NCBI GenBank assembly: GCA_964523405.1
Contig: CAZGAQ010000017.1
Span: 1 to 64,000 of the forward strand
Source of the DNA: CAZGAQ01 sp964523405
GTDB lineage: Bacteria; Planctomycetota; Phycisphaerae; UBA1845; Fen-1342
Length of the DNA: 64,000 bases
Reading direction: 5' to 3'
In this document: in pieces, positions 34,522 to 43,373 of the stretch
Position numbering within the stretch: position 1 is the first letter of the stretch
How the letters are laid out: each line of letters begins with the position of its first letter
The notes under the pieces: generated by a model
What the model saw: the letters and a program-made list of their open reading frames with translations, nothing else
The model's database searches: none
Told to the model about the DNA's origin: nothing
Position numbers and translations under genes: made by a program

Positions 34522-34731
34522 GTGAAGCCTCGCCAACTCATGATCGGACTTACGCTGGGGGTGCTGCTGGTCATGCCGCTGATGCTGACGGGTTGTGCTG
34601 CGACCACGCCGGCGCGTCCGGCGGCGCTCACGGGTGAGAGCGGCGCGGAGCAGCCCAAGTCAACGAGTCCGCACAAGCATTCGCAGCACACGATCAAGGG
34701 GCAGCACGTGGTGCGTCCCGCCGAGCACTAG
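34522..34731 (+). CDS. Small lipoprotein with His-rich tail
   Basis: The product has 69 residues. The GTG at 34522 has a perfect GGAGG (34510-34514) seven bases upstream, and a promoter lies at 34426-34455. The signal sequence GLTLGVLLVMPLMLTGC has a canonical lipobox (L-T-G-C), so the mature protein is about 45 residues attached to a membrane. The mature part is Ala/Thr/Ser-rich and then His-rich (SPHKHSQHTIKGQH, ending PAEH). It could bind metal or simply be a flexible tail. No family was recognised. The well-formed promoter, ribosome site and lipobox make this small gene convincing. It is convergent with the TorF-like porin gene. Confidence 0.72.
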   Translation: MKPRQLMIGLTLGVLLVMPLMLTGCAATTPARPAALTGESGAEQPKSTSPHKHSQHTIKGQHVVRPAEH

Positions 34732-34774
34732 GCCGGCGGTGGGGGGTTGGGGGGCGACCGCGGGAGCGGGGGTA

Positions 34775-35833
34775 TCAGAAGGACCAGGTCAACGTCGGGC
34801 CACCGAACCAGTGGTCCCGGATTTCGCCCCGGCGCGCGGCGCTGCCGACCGCGTCGCTGAAGTAAAGCGAGCCGGAGATGGAGATCGTGCCCGCGTTGAG
34901 TCGGTCGAAGTGCAGCAGCTTCGTCAGGTCATAGCTCAACGTCAGACCGTATTGGATGGTAGCGAGGCGCGTCGTGCCCTCGTTGAGGCCGAGCGTGGGG
35001 CCGAGGAAGCGGTGGTCGATGCCGAAGTCGAGGCTGGGCGTGATGGTGAGGTCATCGAAGAGCGTGAAGTCGTGGCTGAAGCCGACGTCCATCCAGATGG
35101 CGCCGCAGTTCAGGTCGGTGTCGTAATAGAGGGCGTAGTAGGGCTTCAAGACGGGTTCGTCATTCTCGGGAAGGAGCCACTTCCACATCCAGGCGTCGTT
35201 GTGTTCGAGAGAGAAGTACCACTCCTGGGTGTTCGTCTCGACCCAACTCGGGATGACGTAGAAGGCGTAGCCGATCGTCGCGGTCGTATGGAGCGGCTTG
35301 ACCTCGTAGGTCCAGCTCAGCGTGTAATCGACTTCCGCGAGCTCGCGCTGGCCCTTGAGCGGATCGATGCGGTCCTGCTCGGCGAACCAGTCGAACCAGG
35401 TGGTGAACGTGAACTGGCCGCAAGTGCCTTCCGCACGATTGAGCAGCGTGGCGATGTCGAGGCCGAGCTCCGTGGATATCTGGTGGTTGAGTTTCTCGCG
35501 GCCCTCCTGCGGGTAGTCCGAGTAGATGATGCCGCGCGACACATAGTCGCTCAGCAACGTGTAGGACAGGGAGAACGTGAAGAGCTTGCGGAAGAAGGGC
35601 TTCTCCGGTTCGTCGGCGGGCGGGGTCGGTGGGCCGAGCGGCGCCGCGGTTTCGTCGGCGGGCTGCGACTGCGGAGCCAGGCTGAGGGTCGGAAAAGTCA
35701 GGCGCGGGGCGGCGGTGGGGCAGGCCGGGGGCGAGGCAGATTGCGGCGCGGCGCGCAGCGGTAACGCGGCGAGACCCACGAGGAGGCCCAGCGGCAGGCA
35801 TGGGCGACGGGGGGTGAAAGCCGTGACAAACAT
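34775..35833 (-). CDS. TorF-like outer-membrane beta-barrel protein
   Basis: The product has 352 residues. The ATG at 35833 has AAGGAC about seven bases upstream. A signal peptide is followed by a Pro/Ala-rich linker to about residue 85. The barrel starts with FSLSYTLLSDYVSRGIIYSD, the characteristic first strand of the TorF/Gcw_chp porin group. Alternating strands follow, with many aromatic residues, and the chain ends in TLTWSF; a terminal Phe is the usual outer-membrane insertion signal. It probably forms a pore or binds a ligand; the substrate is unknown. The 60-residue lipoprotein gene ending at 35884 lies 50 bases upstream on the same strand, so the two are probably co-transcribed. Confidence 0.78.
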   Translation of the reverse strand: MFVTAFTPRRPCLPLGLLVGLAALPLRAAPQSASPPACPTAAPRLTFPTLSLAPQSQPADETAAPLGPPTPPADEPEKPFFRKLFTFSLSYTLLSDYVSRGIIYSDYPQEGREKLNHQISTELGLDIATLLNRAEGTCGQFTFTTWFDWFAEQDRIDPLKGQRELAEVDYTLSWTYEVKPLHTTATIGYAFYVIPSWVETNTQEWYFSLEHNDAWMWKWLLPENDEPVLKPYYALYYDTDLNCGAIWMDVGFSHDFTLFDDLTITPSLDFGIDHRFLGPTLGLNEGTTRLATIQYGLTLSYDLTKLLHFDRLNAGTISISGSLYFSDAVGSAARRGEIRDHWFGGPTLTWSF

Positions 35834-35883
35834 GGGGCGTCCTTGCGGACAGCGACCGGTCCGAGCCAATTCGTGCTGGCGAA

Positions 35884-36066
35884 TCAGGCCGGCGTGGCGA
35901 GAAGTTGCTGGATGGCGGCATCGACGATCGCGAGGACCGCGCTGCTGAAGACGTTGCCGGCCAGGTCGGCGTAGAAGTTTTGCGGCAGGCAGCCACCAGC
36001 ACCGACAGCGGCCAAAGTTGCGCCACAGCCTAGCCAGAGGACCTTGCGGATACGGGCAAGCGGCAT
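35884..36066 (-). CDS. Small lipoprotein upstream of the porin gene
   Basis: The product has 60 residues. The ATG at 36066 has AGGAG six bases upstream. The N-terminus is basic (MPLARIRKVLWLGCG), then a hydrophobic segment ends in AVGAGGC, a likely lipobox with its Cys at about residue 26. The mature part of about 35 residues (LPQNFYADLAGNVFSSAVLA...) is amphipathic. No family was recognised. The stop codon is 50 bases before the start of the outer-membrane barrel gene on the same strand, which suggests an operon of small lipoprotein plus barrel. Confidence 0.65.
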   Translation of the reverse strand: MPLARIRKVLWLGCGATLAAVGAGGCLPQNFYADLAGNVFSSAVLAIVDAAIQQLLATPA

Positions 36067-36982
36067 GTTCTGCTCCTGAACACGAGGGCGATCGAGTGCC
36101 GGCATGATAGCGGGGCCGAGGCTCTGCTTCCGTCGCGCGCGGCGGCACCGGCGGTCGCCGATGTGATTGGTTATCGGCAATCCGGGGCGCGCGCGGTAAG
36201 GGGGATCGCGGCAGGGTGGGGACGGAGGTCCGTCGCGCACGGGCACCGGGTTGGGCCGGCCCGGTGGGGCCGGGCGCGTGCCAGTGGGCAAGTTCTTTCT
36301 CGAGGCCGTTTTAGGCGATTATTCGCGTCGAACGAATCGGGTTTGCCGGCGGTGGGGAACGGGGTTATTATCAAATGGCGAAGCTTACGCAGCCGATGCT
36401 CAGGATGTGAAAAGAAGCGGTTCACCCTCGTTGTATCGCGGAACAACTCGGCGTCAGCGCACAGCACAATATGCAGCCAGGGAGTGCGCGAATCTGACGC
36501 GCATTCCGGCCGCTGGAGTTGCGGCGGTTCGCGCCGCGGGCGCTTCCGGTATTCGCCGCAAGGGTGACGGCAGAACGCCGTTTTCGCTATTGCAGCGGGT
36601 TGGATGAAACGTTACACTGAGCAGTGCGAAGTCTCGCGTGCACCGGCCTGAGGGTTTTTGCCGGGTGCAATCAGTCGAGGCAGAGATGTTCGTCGCAGCA
36701 GTGTCCCTGAAGGTACCCATTTCACGGGGACGCGGAGTTGGATAGAAGAAAGCCGGTAAAGCGCTTCATCGAAGCGGGCGAGCGACGGGTTTTCGTCGCG
36801 CATTTGCGCCCCGTTTACCTGCCGCCCGTCAATGGAGTCGGCAAAGTGGCCGAAGAAGCACGAATGGTGAGCGCGCGTAACGTGCGACCCCGCGCCGTGG
36901 CAGAAACGGTTCAGGGTCGGTTTTCACTGGCATCACGTCTGTTCGTTTCTTACCAGCCTGGCCAGGCAAAAAGGAGGTCACG
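36067..36982. other. Long gene-free region with promoter and leader
   Basis: About 900 bases without a protein gene, visibly less GC-rich than the surroundings. A sigma70-like promoter at 36590-36618 would give a leader of about 360 bases for the gene at 36983. A GTCCCtga...tcacGGGGAC stem near 36705-36732 and a cgcttcatcgaagcg palindrome near 36762 are in that leader. It matches no riboswitch that I know. Confidence 0.5.
36590..36618 (+). promoter_or_regulatory. Sigma70-like promoter candidate
   Basis: TTGCAG (36590-36595), exactly 17 bases, then TACACT (36613-36618). It lies 365 bases before the start of the large secreted protein gene. Confidence 0.5.
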
Positions 36983-39900
36983 ATGAGTAAGTGTAGGTGG
37001 TTCGCCCTAGCCGGCGTGCTGTGCTGTGTAGGCATGGCCGTCGCGCAGCTCGACACAAGCAGTTGGCCGTGCGCCGGTCAAGGCCGCACGTGCAACGAGT
37101 CGGTCACCGGGGTCACCAGCGTCGGTGACGGCCTGGGCGTGAAGTGGAACACGGCCGGCGTCGGTACGGAGCCGGTGGGCACCGGCGGCGGCGTCTTGTC
37201 GTCGGACGGTTACCTGTGGTTCCGCAACAGCGGCGCGGGCAGCATGTATCAGATCAACACGACGACCGGTGCGATCGCCTGGTCGACGCCGGTGGGCGCG
37301 ATTGCCCGCTCGGCGCCCCTGGTCACGACGAACCGGGTCTACTTCTCGGCCGGTGACGGTGCGATTGACCCGAACGATCCGAACTCCGTGCTCAAGTCGG
37401 GTGTGATGGTCTATGACCGGACGACCACGCCGCCGACCTTCGTGAAGAAGATGGAGAATGCCGCGGTGAACGTGGGTATCCGCAGCATCCAGATGGGCTC
37501 GGTCGCCTACGGCGGCAACCTGCGTCTGTACACGGGTGGTCGCACGGGTTCGGCGGGCGTGATCTGCGCGTGGGATCCGGCCGCGGCCCCGGGCAGCGAA
37601 TTCAAGTGGCGGATCGATCTGGCCGGCATCGCGGGCAACAGCGGTCTGGCGCAGATTGGTCCGGTCTGGGTTGATCCCGGAACGGGCAAGCAGATGGTCG
37701 CGCTGCTCGTTGGTAACGGGCAGAAAGGCCGTGTGTTCCAGGTTCGTGACGACGACACGACGGCGACGGTCGTCTACCAAGTGGATCTGACGATGGGCGG
37801 CGTGACGGTCAACGGTCAGGGCGCCCTGAGCCAGGACGGCAAGCGGATCTATTACAACACGGATGCCGGCGGTACGCCGCTCATCGCGGTGAGCACGGAG
37901 ACCGGCGGCGTGGCCTGGTCCGTCCCGTCCGCGCAGATTCCGGGCATCAATGCCTACGTTCCGAACGTGGCGGTCATCGGCGACCGCGTGTACATCACGG
38001 GCGGCGGCGGCAACGTCGCGTGCGTGAAGGACAACATGGACGGCACGTACGCGGTCCAGTGGGTCTACAACGTCGGCGAGACGGGTGAATTCACCAGCAT
38101 CTCGGCCGCCAAGGACACCGCGAACCGCACGTACCTGTATCTGTCCAACGGTTCGTCGCACAAGCTGTACCGCGTGGAAGACCTCGGCGGGAGCGCGACG
38201 ACGCTGGCGGTGGTCGACTTCAAGGATGCGCCGTCGTGGGGCGGCCCCTCGACGTGCCTCGGTGCGGATGGCGCGATCTACCAGTTCGCCGGTGCAACCG
38301 GTGGCGTGTTCAAGTACGTCCCGGCGGTTCCGCCGGTGGCGGTGGCGGGTCCCGACCAGTCGGCGACCTGCTACGGCTCGATCACGCTGGACGGCAGCGC
38401 GAGCTATGGGCAGGGTGGGGCGACCATCGTGAACTACGAGTGGAAGCTCGGTGGCACGGTGCTGTACAGCGGTCCGAACGCGTCGACGACTGCGACGCTG
38501 AACGCCTGCGAAGCCGCCTACACGATCACGCTGACGGTGAAGGACAACCTCGGCGCGGTGGCGAGCGACTCGCTGGTCGTGACGGTTGGGCCGTATCCGG
38601 CCAGCCCGCTGCAGTTCAGCAACGTGATCGCGCCGGTGAGCGGGTCGTTTGCCACGGCCCTGACGACGGACGGCACGTACCTGTACTACATCAATCAGGA
38701 CTCCGGCGCGCTGTATCGCACACTGGGCGGGCAGTGCAACGTGACGTGGCAGACGCTGGCGACGGCGCCGGGCACGCGCAACAACACAATGAGCGGCAGC
38801 CTGGCGTACACGCCGGGCTTCGAGGACATCCCGAACAAGCCCAGCCTGGTCACGTACCGCACGCCGGCGACCGGCGGGTCGGATGAAGTGGCGACGATCT
38901 ACGACATCGCCACCAACACGTGGTCGCAGTACAAGAGCGTTTACTTCGGCAATACCGGCTACGTGGTGGTGGGCAACCGCGCGTTCGGCAACAACCACGC
39001 GTGGATGCTGAACCTGGGTGGCTCGTTCGGCTCGCTGCTGCTGAATACGGCCAACATGCCGACGGACCCGAACGACTGGCTGACGGAAGGGTTGAACGCC
39101 AACATCTGCTGGCACAGCTCGATCCAGAACACGTTCGCGGCCTTCCCGAACTCCAACTGGTGGAGCCGGACGGTGCAGCAGTGCGTCGTGACGAACTCCG
39201 AAGGTACGCGTATTTACGGTGTGAAGAACGACCAGATCACCGGCCTGTCGGAAGGTGAGCGGCTCTACAAGTGGGATCCGGCCAACTGGATTCCGGCCAA
39301 CACCAACCACAAGACCGGGACCGACTGGTACGCCTGGGAAGGCAAGAGCTTCCTGGGGACCGACCTGGGCCAGACGCCGCGTGACATCGGTTACGGCTCG
39401 GCGTTGGCGACGCTGCCGGCCAACTGGAAGAGCCTGGTCGGCGCGCAGGGTGGTGTGTTCGTGGTCTTCGGCCGCCCCGGTGGCGGGACGGAAGGCTTCG
39501 GCACGCCGAACAATCAGTACGGCATCTATGACATCGCGACCGGGCACTGGATGATCGGCCTGCTGCCGGGCTACAGCAGCAGCGGGACGTCGGCGACGTT
39601 CCACAACGGCGAGCTCTACATCAAGCAGGGCGCGTCGAGTGCGAGCGATCCGGACGCGAACCACACGAACATCATCTGGACGTCAACTCCGCCGCCGCCG
39701 CCGCCGACCGTGGATGCCGGTGGTCCGTACACGAAGGCGGGCGTGGGTTGTGGCACGCAGCAGGTGCCGGTGACGGCGACTGCGAGCGGCACGATCCTGA
39801 GCTGGACGTGGACGGAAGGTCTGAACGTCGTCGGTACCGGCCCGACCGGTCCGCTGACGCTGCTGCCGGGTCACCACGTGGTGACGCTGACCGTCATCAC

Positions 39901-40900
39901 GGACAACTGCGCGATCAACACGGATACGGCGGACATCACCGTGACGAGCCCCGACATCCAGCCGCTGCCGATCTTCATCGATCTGGCGGATGGGCACGAC
40001 GTCGGCTACGGCGACGCGGTGATTCCGGCCAATCCGGACCTGCCGAACTTCACGAGCGGCGAGCAGCCGGTGTTGACGTTCGGTATGGACGGCACGGGCG
40101 CCGTGGCGCCGGTGACCACGCTGCTGCTGAGCGGTGGCCAGTGGTGGTTCGGTCCGTGGGTCGTGCTGCCCAATGCGTGCTACGGGGCCGCTGACCTGTC
40201 GGGTCAGGACCTGATCGTGCGCTTTGAGGCCACGTACTTCCAGGACGCGGATCACTGGGATGCGGGCACTGGCATCGAGCCGTTCCAGGATGAGGCGATC
40301 TTCGTGTCGTTCCGCGATGTCAACGGCTACTACGGCTGCGTGGGCATTGTGTACGGCCCCGACATGCGGACGGATCCGGAGAAGTGGCCGGCCTACAAGA
40401 CCGTCGAGTCGTACCTCGACCTGACGGCGGATGACATGACCCAGGCGGGCTTTGACCTCAGCAAGGTCGTCAACGTGGAATTCCACGGGACCGACTGGGG
40501 CGGGATGAATTACGACTGGGTCAGCTTCAAGAACCTGTACATCGGTCCCGGCGATCCGCGTGGCGCGTGCTGCCTGGCAGACGAGAGCTGCCAGTACGTG
40601 AACGCGGCCAAGTGCGCGGAGCTGGCCGGTGCGTACAAGGGTAACCACGTGGCCTGCACGCCGACGCTGTGCAGCGCGCCGGTCCTGTGCCCGGGCGACG
40701 GCAACTGCGACGGCATGATCAACTGGCGCGACATCGACTACTTGATTGCCGCCCAGAACGACAACGTGTCGGCGTGGACGGCGATGTTCCCGAGTGGTCC
40801 GACGTGCCAGTTCCTCAACAACGACTCGAGCGGTGACAGCCACGTCAACTGGCGTGACATTGATCCGTTCATCGCGTTGATGAACACCACGTGCCACTAG
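36983..40900 (+). CDS. Large secreted multidomain protein (propeller, PKD, EF-hand)
   Basis: The product has 1305 residues. The ATG at 36983 has a very strong AAGGAGG site. A signal peptide ends near GMAVAQLDTS. Residues about 30-445 have PQQ/propeller-like blades (GVMVYDRTTTPPTFVKK and similar). A PKD domain is at about 450-535 (VAVAGPDQSATCYGS), then a further beta-rich region. A Pro-rich linker and a second PKD-like domain cover about 900-990. A Cys-rich GACCLADESCQ module is at about 1190 and a paired EF-hand module at about 1235-1305: GDGNCDGMINWRDID and WRDIDPFIALMN. The D-x-N-x-D-G-x-I-x3-D pattern is a calcium-binding, dockerin-like loop. The same ending occurs in the gene at 62148. 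The likely role is a surface or exported adhesive protein. Confidence 0.82.
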   Translation: MSKCRWFALAGVLCCVGMAVAQLDTSSWPCAGQGRTCNESVTGVTSVGDGLGVKWNTAGVGTEPVGTGGGVLSSDGYLWFRNSGAGSMYQINTTTGAIAWSTPVGAIARSAPLVTTNRVYFSAGDGAIDPNDPNSVLKSGVMVYDRTTTPPTFVKKMENAAVNVGIRSIQMGSVAYGGNLRLYTGGRTGSAGVICAWDPAAAPGSEFKWRIDLAGIAGNSGLAQIGPVWVDPGTGKQMVALLVGNGQKGRVFQVRDDDTTATVVYQVDLTMGGVTVNGQGALSQDGKRIYYNTDAGGTPLIAVSTETGGVAWSVPSAQIPGINAYVPNVAVIGDRVYITGGGGNVACVKDNMDGTYAVQWVYNVGETGEFTSISAAKDTANRTYLYLSNGSSHKLYRVEDLGGSATTLAVVDFKDAPSWGGPSTCLGADGAIYQFAGATGGVFKYVPAVPPVAVAGPDQSATCYGSITLDGSASYGQGGATIVNYEWKLGGTVLYSGPNASTTATLNACEAAYTITLTVKDNLGAVASDSLVVTVGPYPASPLQFSNVIAPVSGSFATALTTDGTYLYYINQDSGALYRTLGGQCNVTWQTLATAPGTRNNTMSGSLAYTPGFEDIPNKPSLVTYRTPATGGSDEVATIYDIATNTWSQYKSVYFGNTGYVVVGNRAFGNNHAWMLNLGGSFGSLLLNTANMPTDPNDWLTEGLNANICWHSSIQNTFAAFPNSNWWSRTVQQCVVTNSEGTRIYGVKNDQITGLSEGERLYKWDPANWIPANTNHKTGTDWYAWEGKSFLGTDLGQTPRDIGYGSALATLPANWKSLVGAQGGVFVVFGRPGGGTEGFGTPNNQYGIYDIATGHWMIGLLPGYSSSGTSATFHNGELYIKQGASSASDPDANHTNIIWTSTPPPPPPTVDAGGPYTKAGVGCGTQQVPVTATASGTILSWTWTEGLNVVGTGPTGPLTLLPGHHVVTLTVITDNCAINTDTADITVTSPDIQPLPIFIDLADGHDVGYGDAVIPANPDLPNFTSGEQPVLTFGMDGTGAVAPVTTLLLSGGQWWFGPWVVLPNACYGAADLSGQDLIVRFEATYFQDADHWDAGTGIEPFQDEAIFVSFRDVNGYYGCVGIVYGPDMRTDPEKWPAYKTVESYLDLTADDMTQAGFDLSKVVNVEFHGTDWGGMNYDWVSFKNLYIGPGDPRGACCLADESCQYVNAAKCAELAGAYKGNHVACTPTLCSAPVLCPGDGNCDGMINWRDIDYLIAAQNDNVSAWTAMFPSGPTCQFLNNDSSGDSHVNWRDIDPFIALMNTTCH

Positions 40901-40942
40901 TCCGATGCGTTAGCGAACGGTAAATCCATTCGCGCATGACGG

Positions 40943-40978
40943 CAGGCCGGCGAGCCATCTCGCCGGCCTGCTCTTTTC
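40943..40978 (+). terminator. Rho-independent terminator
   Basis: CAGGCCGGCGAG (40943-40954) pairs perfectly with CTCGCCGGCCTG (40959-40970) around a CCAT loop and is followed by ctcttttc. It lies 42 bases after the stop codon of the large secreted protein gene. Confidence 0.85.
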
Positions 40979-41467
40979 ATGCGCAGTTCGACGGGCGGGG
41001 CGCGCGGCGGGGGGCGCGCAGCACCATTCCAGACGGGGCGGCGCGTAGACGCTCTGCATCTCCGGCCACACGGTCAGCGTGGGGGCACACCAGGGTGCAG
41101 GGGAGGAGGGATCAGTGGAAGGGCTGCTGGCCGGCGCGGGTGCGGCAGGGCGTGCGGGAGCCCCGGGACGGGTGACCGCCGCCGGGGGAAGCGCGTAACG
41201 GCGAGCGAGTGCAGGATCAGCGGCGGGCGGGGTGATCCGGGGAATGGGGAGCCACAACCGGCGGTGGCCTTATTCAGCGCGGGACGCAGCCGGCGGGGGT
41301 GGGGGGCTGTGAGAAGTGCGCCCGGCGCCCTTGCTATGTGGGCGGATCGGTTTATCCTTTTGCGGATTGAAGCAAGTCGGATGGCTCGCTACTGTTTCGG
41401 TTGTGTAACGCGACGGCGCTGGGACGCATGCCGCCGGTGAATTGCTCACGTTGTGAGGTGCGTTGAA
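40979..41467. other. Upstream region of the complex I operon
   Basis: About 490 bases with no gene; GC-rich up to 41320. The only recognisable site is a promoter-like pair at 41331-41358. Confidence 0.45.
41331..41358 (+). promoter_or_regulatory. Sigma70-like promoter candidate for the nuo operon
   Basis: TTGCTA (41331-41336), a 16-base spacer and TATCCT (41353-41358) lie about 110 bases upstream of nuoI. Confidence 0.4.
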
Positions 41468-42139
41468 GTGACCGCGTACTTCCGGAACATCCACCAGGCC
41501 CTGAAGACGGTCCTGGTGGGGATGCGCATTACCCTCCAATACTGCTTCGCGAAAACGGTCACCGTGCAATACCCCGACCTGCCGCCGACCGTGCAGCCGG
41601 GGGTGCGCGGCTTTCACTGGTACGAGATCGAACGCTGCAGTGCGTGCAAGGCGTGCGCGCGAGCGTGCCCGGTGGACTGCATCTACATCGAGACGTCGGG
41701 GCCGCGGAAAGTGGATAAGGAGACGGGGATTTCGCGCGGCGGGGCGATGAAGCGCTGGGCGATCGACTATTCCAAGTGCATGTTCTGCGGACTGTGCACG
41801 GAACCATGCCCGACCGAGTGCCTGAAGATGGGCAACCTGCACGACGTCTCGTGCTACGACCGTCAAAGCGCGATCGTCGAGTTCACGGAGCTGGCGAAAG
41901 AAGGGCTGCGGACGCCCCTGCCGCTGTGGATGCGGAAGAAGCGGCTGCCGGCGTGGGCGGAGCAGCTCAAGCAGGAGTGGATCGAGCGCGCGCGGCCGCA
42001 TGCGGAGGAGATGACCAAGGCGACGACGGAGCAGCCGATTCCGAAGCCGCCGCCGGCGCCCAGCGCGCCGCCGAGTGCGGCGCCGCCCGCGGCGCCGGCG
42101 AGTCCGGCCAAGCCCGAGCCGCCACCGCCACAGGCCTAG
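41468..42139 (+). CDS. nuoI: NADH-quinone oxidoreductase subunit I
   Basis: NuoI carries the two 4Fe-4S clusters (N6a, N6b) that pass electrons towards NuoB. The product has 223 residues from the GTG at 41468 (GAGG nine bases upstream); a GTG at 41453 is an alternative. The cluster motifs are intact: CSACKACARACP (about residue 57) and CMFCGLCTEPCP (about 104), each followed by a fourth Cys of the partner set. From about residue 188 there is a Pro/Ala-rich tail (KPPPAPSAPPSAAPPAAPAS) that is not part of the usual protein. NuoI is first in this operon, whereas in the common layout it follows nuoH. nuoA starts 42 bases downstream. Confidence 0.95.
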   Translation: MTAYFRNIHQALKTVLVGMRITLQYCFAKTVTVQYPDLPPTVQPGVRGFHWYEIERCSACKACARACPVDCIYIETSGPRKVDKETGISRGGAMKRWAIDYSKCMFCGLCTEPCPTECLKMGNLHDVSCYDRQSAIVEFTELAKEGLRTPLPLWMRKKRLPAWAEQLKQEWIERARPHAEEMTKATTEQPIPKPPPAPSAPPSAAPPAAPASPAKPEPPPPQA

Positions 42140-42181
42140 ACGGCGCGAGGAAGAGACACGAGCCAACTCTGTGGAAGAGCG

Positions 42182-42715
42182 ATGACATCGATGAGCATGC
42201 TTCTCGCGGAAGGTGGCGTGAGCCTGATCCAGGTCATGGTGATCTTCGCCTTGGCCGGCTTCGCCATGGGCTTCGTCACGCTGCTGTTTGGCAAGCTGTT
42301 GCGGCCGCAGGTGAAGAACCCGGATAAGGACACGGCGTACGAGTGCGGCGAAGTGCCGGTGGGCGGCGGGTGGGTGCAGTTCGATCTGCGGTTTTACGTG
42401 GTGGCGCTGATCTTCCTGATCTTCGACGTCGAGATCGCCCTGTTCTATCCGTGGGCGGTGGTGTACGGCGGCGAGCCGGGGACGGGCTGGGAAGCGCTGC
42501 AGGCGGTGCGCTGGACGGCGCTGTGGGACATGCTGTTCTTCTTCGCGGTGATCGTGGTCGGCTTCCTGTATCTGTGGCGCTTTGGCTACCTCGACTGGGT
42601 GCGGGCGCTGGGCGGACACGCGGCCGGACAGACGGATCAGGCGAAGCGGATGAACGAGTTGCAGGCGGCGCAGCGCAGGGTGGCACCGCAAGAGATGGCG
42701 GCGAGCGGAAAATGA
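42182..42715 (+). CDS. nuoA: NADH-quinone oxidoreductase subunit A
   Basis: NuoA is a small membrane subunit at the junction between the peripheral arm and the membrane arm of complex I. The product has 177 residues, longer than the usual 120-147. Three membrane helices are visible. The conserved loop is YECGEVPVGGGWVQFDLRFY (about residue 53), followed by LIFLIFDVEIALFYPWA, the helix with conserved acidic residues. The C-terminal 35 residues are a hydrophilic extension. The ATG at 42182 has in-frame alternatives at 42191 and 42197. The stop codon TGA at 42713-42715 is the first three bases of a dispersed repeat copy (42713-42744). Confidence 0.95.
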   Translation: MTSMSMLLAEGGVSLIQVMVIFALAGFAMGFVTLLFGKLLRPQVKNPDKDTAYECGEVPVGGGWVQFDLRFYVVALIFLIFDVEIALFYPWAVVYGGEPGTGWEALQAVRWTALWDMLFFFAVIVVGFLYLWRFGYLDWVRALGGHAAGQTDQAKRMNELQAAQRRVAPQEMAASGK

Positions 42716-42785
42716 AAACGTGCAAACGTGAAAAGGTGAAAACGGCTCAGGGGCGGTCGCGCGTTTTCGTGCGCACGTTTTCACC
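42713..42785. repeat. Word-like repeat between nuoA and nuoB
   Basis: Bases 42713-42744 are identical to 14711-14742 (tgaaaacgtgcaaacgtgaa and onward). GGTGAAAACG (42735-42744) also pairs with CGTTTTCACC (42776-42785), a 10-bp inverted repeat. Confidence 0.8.
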
Positions 42786-42836
42786 TATGCACCTTCGCAC
42801 TGAACGGCGATTGGCAATCGCACCTTGGTGGCGTTT

Positions 42837-43322
42837 ATGGGTTTGCTGACCAACCGATTCGAAGAGAACTTCATCATCACCTCGGTGGACTGGGCGCTGA
42901 ACTGGGCCCGGCAGAGCAGCATCTGGCCGATGACGTTCGGTCTGGCGTGCTGCGCAATCGAGATGATGGCGGCGGGGGCGTCGCGGTACGACCTGGACCG
43001 GTTCGGGGCGGGGGCGTTCCGGGCGACGCCGCGGCAAAGCGACCTGATGATCGTGGCGGGGACCGTGACGTACAAGATGGCGTCGCGCATTGTGCGGCTG
43101 TACAACCAGATGCCGGGGCCGAAGTACGTGATTGCGATGGGGGCGTGCACGATCGGCGGCGGACCATACTGCAAGTACGGGTATCACGTCGTGAAGGGCG
43201 TGGACCTGATCGTGCCGGTCGACGTGTACATCCCGGGTTGCCCGCCGCGGCCGGAAGCGCTGATCGAGGGTCTGCTGCGGCTGCAGGACAAGATGCGGCA
43301 GGAGACGATCGCCAAGAAATAG
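42837..43322 (+). CDS. nuoB: NADH-quinone oxidoreductase subunit B
   Basis: NuoB binds the terminal 4Fe-4S cluster N2, which reduces quinone. The product has 161 residues from the ATG at 42837, which gives the usual MGLL start; GTG 42828 and TTG 42825 are in frame. The cluster ligands are present: the adjacent Cys38-Cys39 in GLACCAIEMM, Cys104 in MGACTIGG and Cys135 in PGCPPRPEAL. The last spacing is two residues longer than in the Escherichia coli protein. This and the YHVVKGVD phrase place it with the group that has GACTIxGG rather than GTCANSGG. It is followed by a word-like repeat and nuoC. Confidence 0.96.
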   Translation: MGLLTNRFEENFIITSVDWALNWARQSSIWPMTFGLACCAIEMMAAGASRYDLDRFGAGAFRATPRQSDLMIVAGTVTYKMASRIVRLYNQMPGPKYVIAMGACTIGGGPYCKYGYHVVKGVDLIVPVDVYIPGCPPRPEALIEGLLRLQDKMRQETIAKK

Positions 43323-43373
43323 GGAACAAGGGATCGAGGGATCGAGGGATCAAGAGCGATTGAGGGAACTGGG
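43323..43373. repeat. Word-like repeat between nuoB and nuoC
   Basis: It contains gggatcgagggatcgaggga, then gggatcaagagcgattgagg. The same phrase family is inserted inside nuoL (about 49524-49563) and occurs near 14940. The end of this repeat also supplies the purine-rich sequence before the nuoC start. Confidence 0.75.

Noticed and set aside
37007..39664. Long minus-strand frame opposite the 1305-residue secreted protein
   Set aside because: Arg/Val-rich shadow without a ribosome site; the plus-strand gene has a strong start, signal peptide and known modules.
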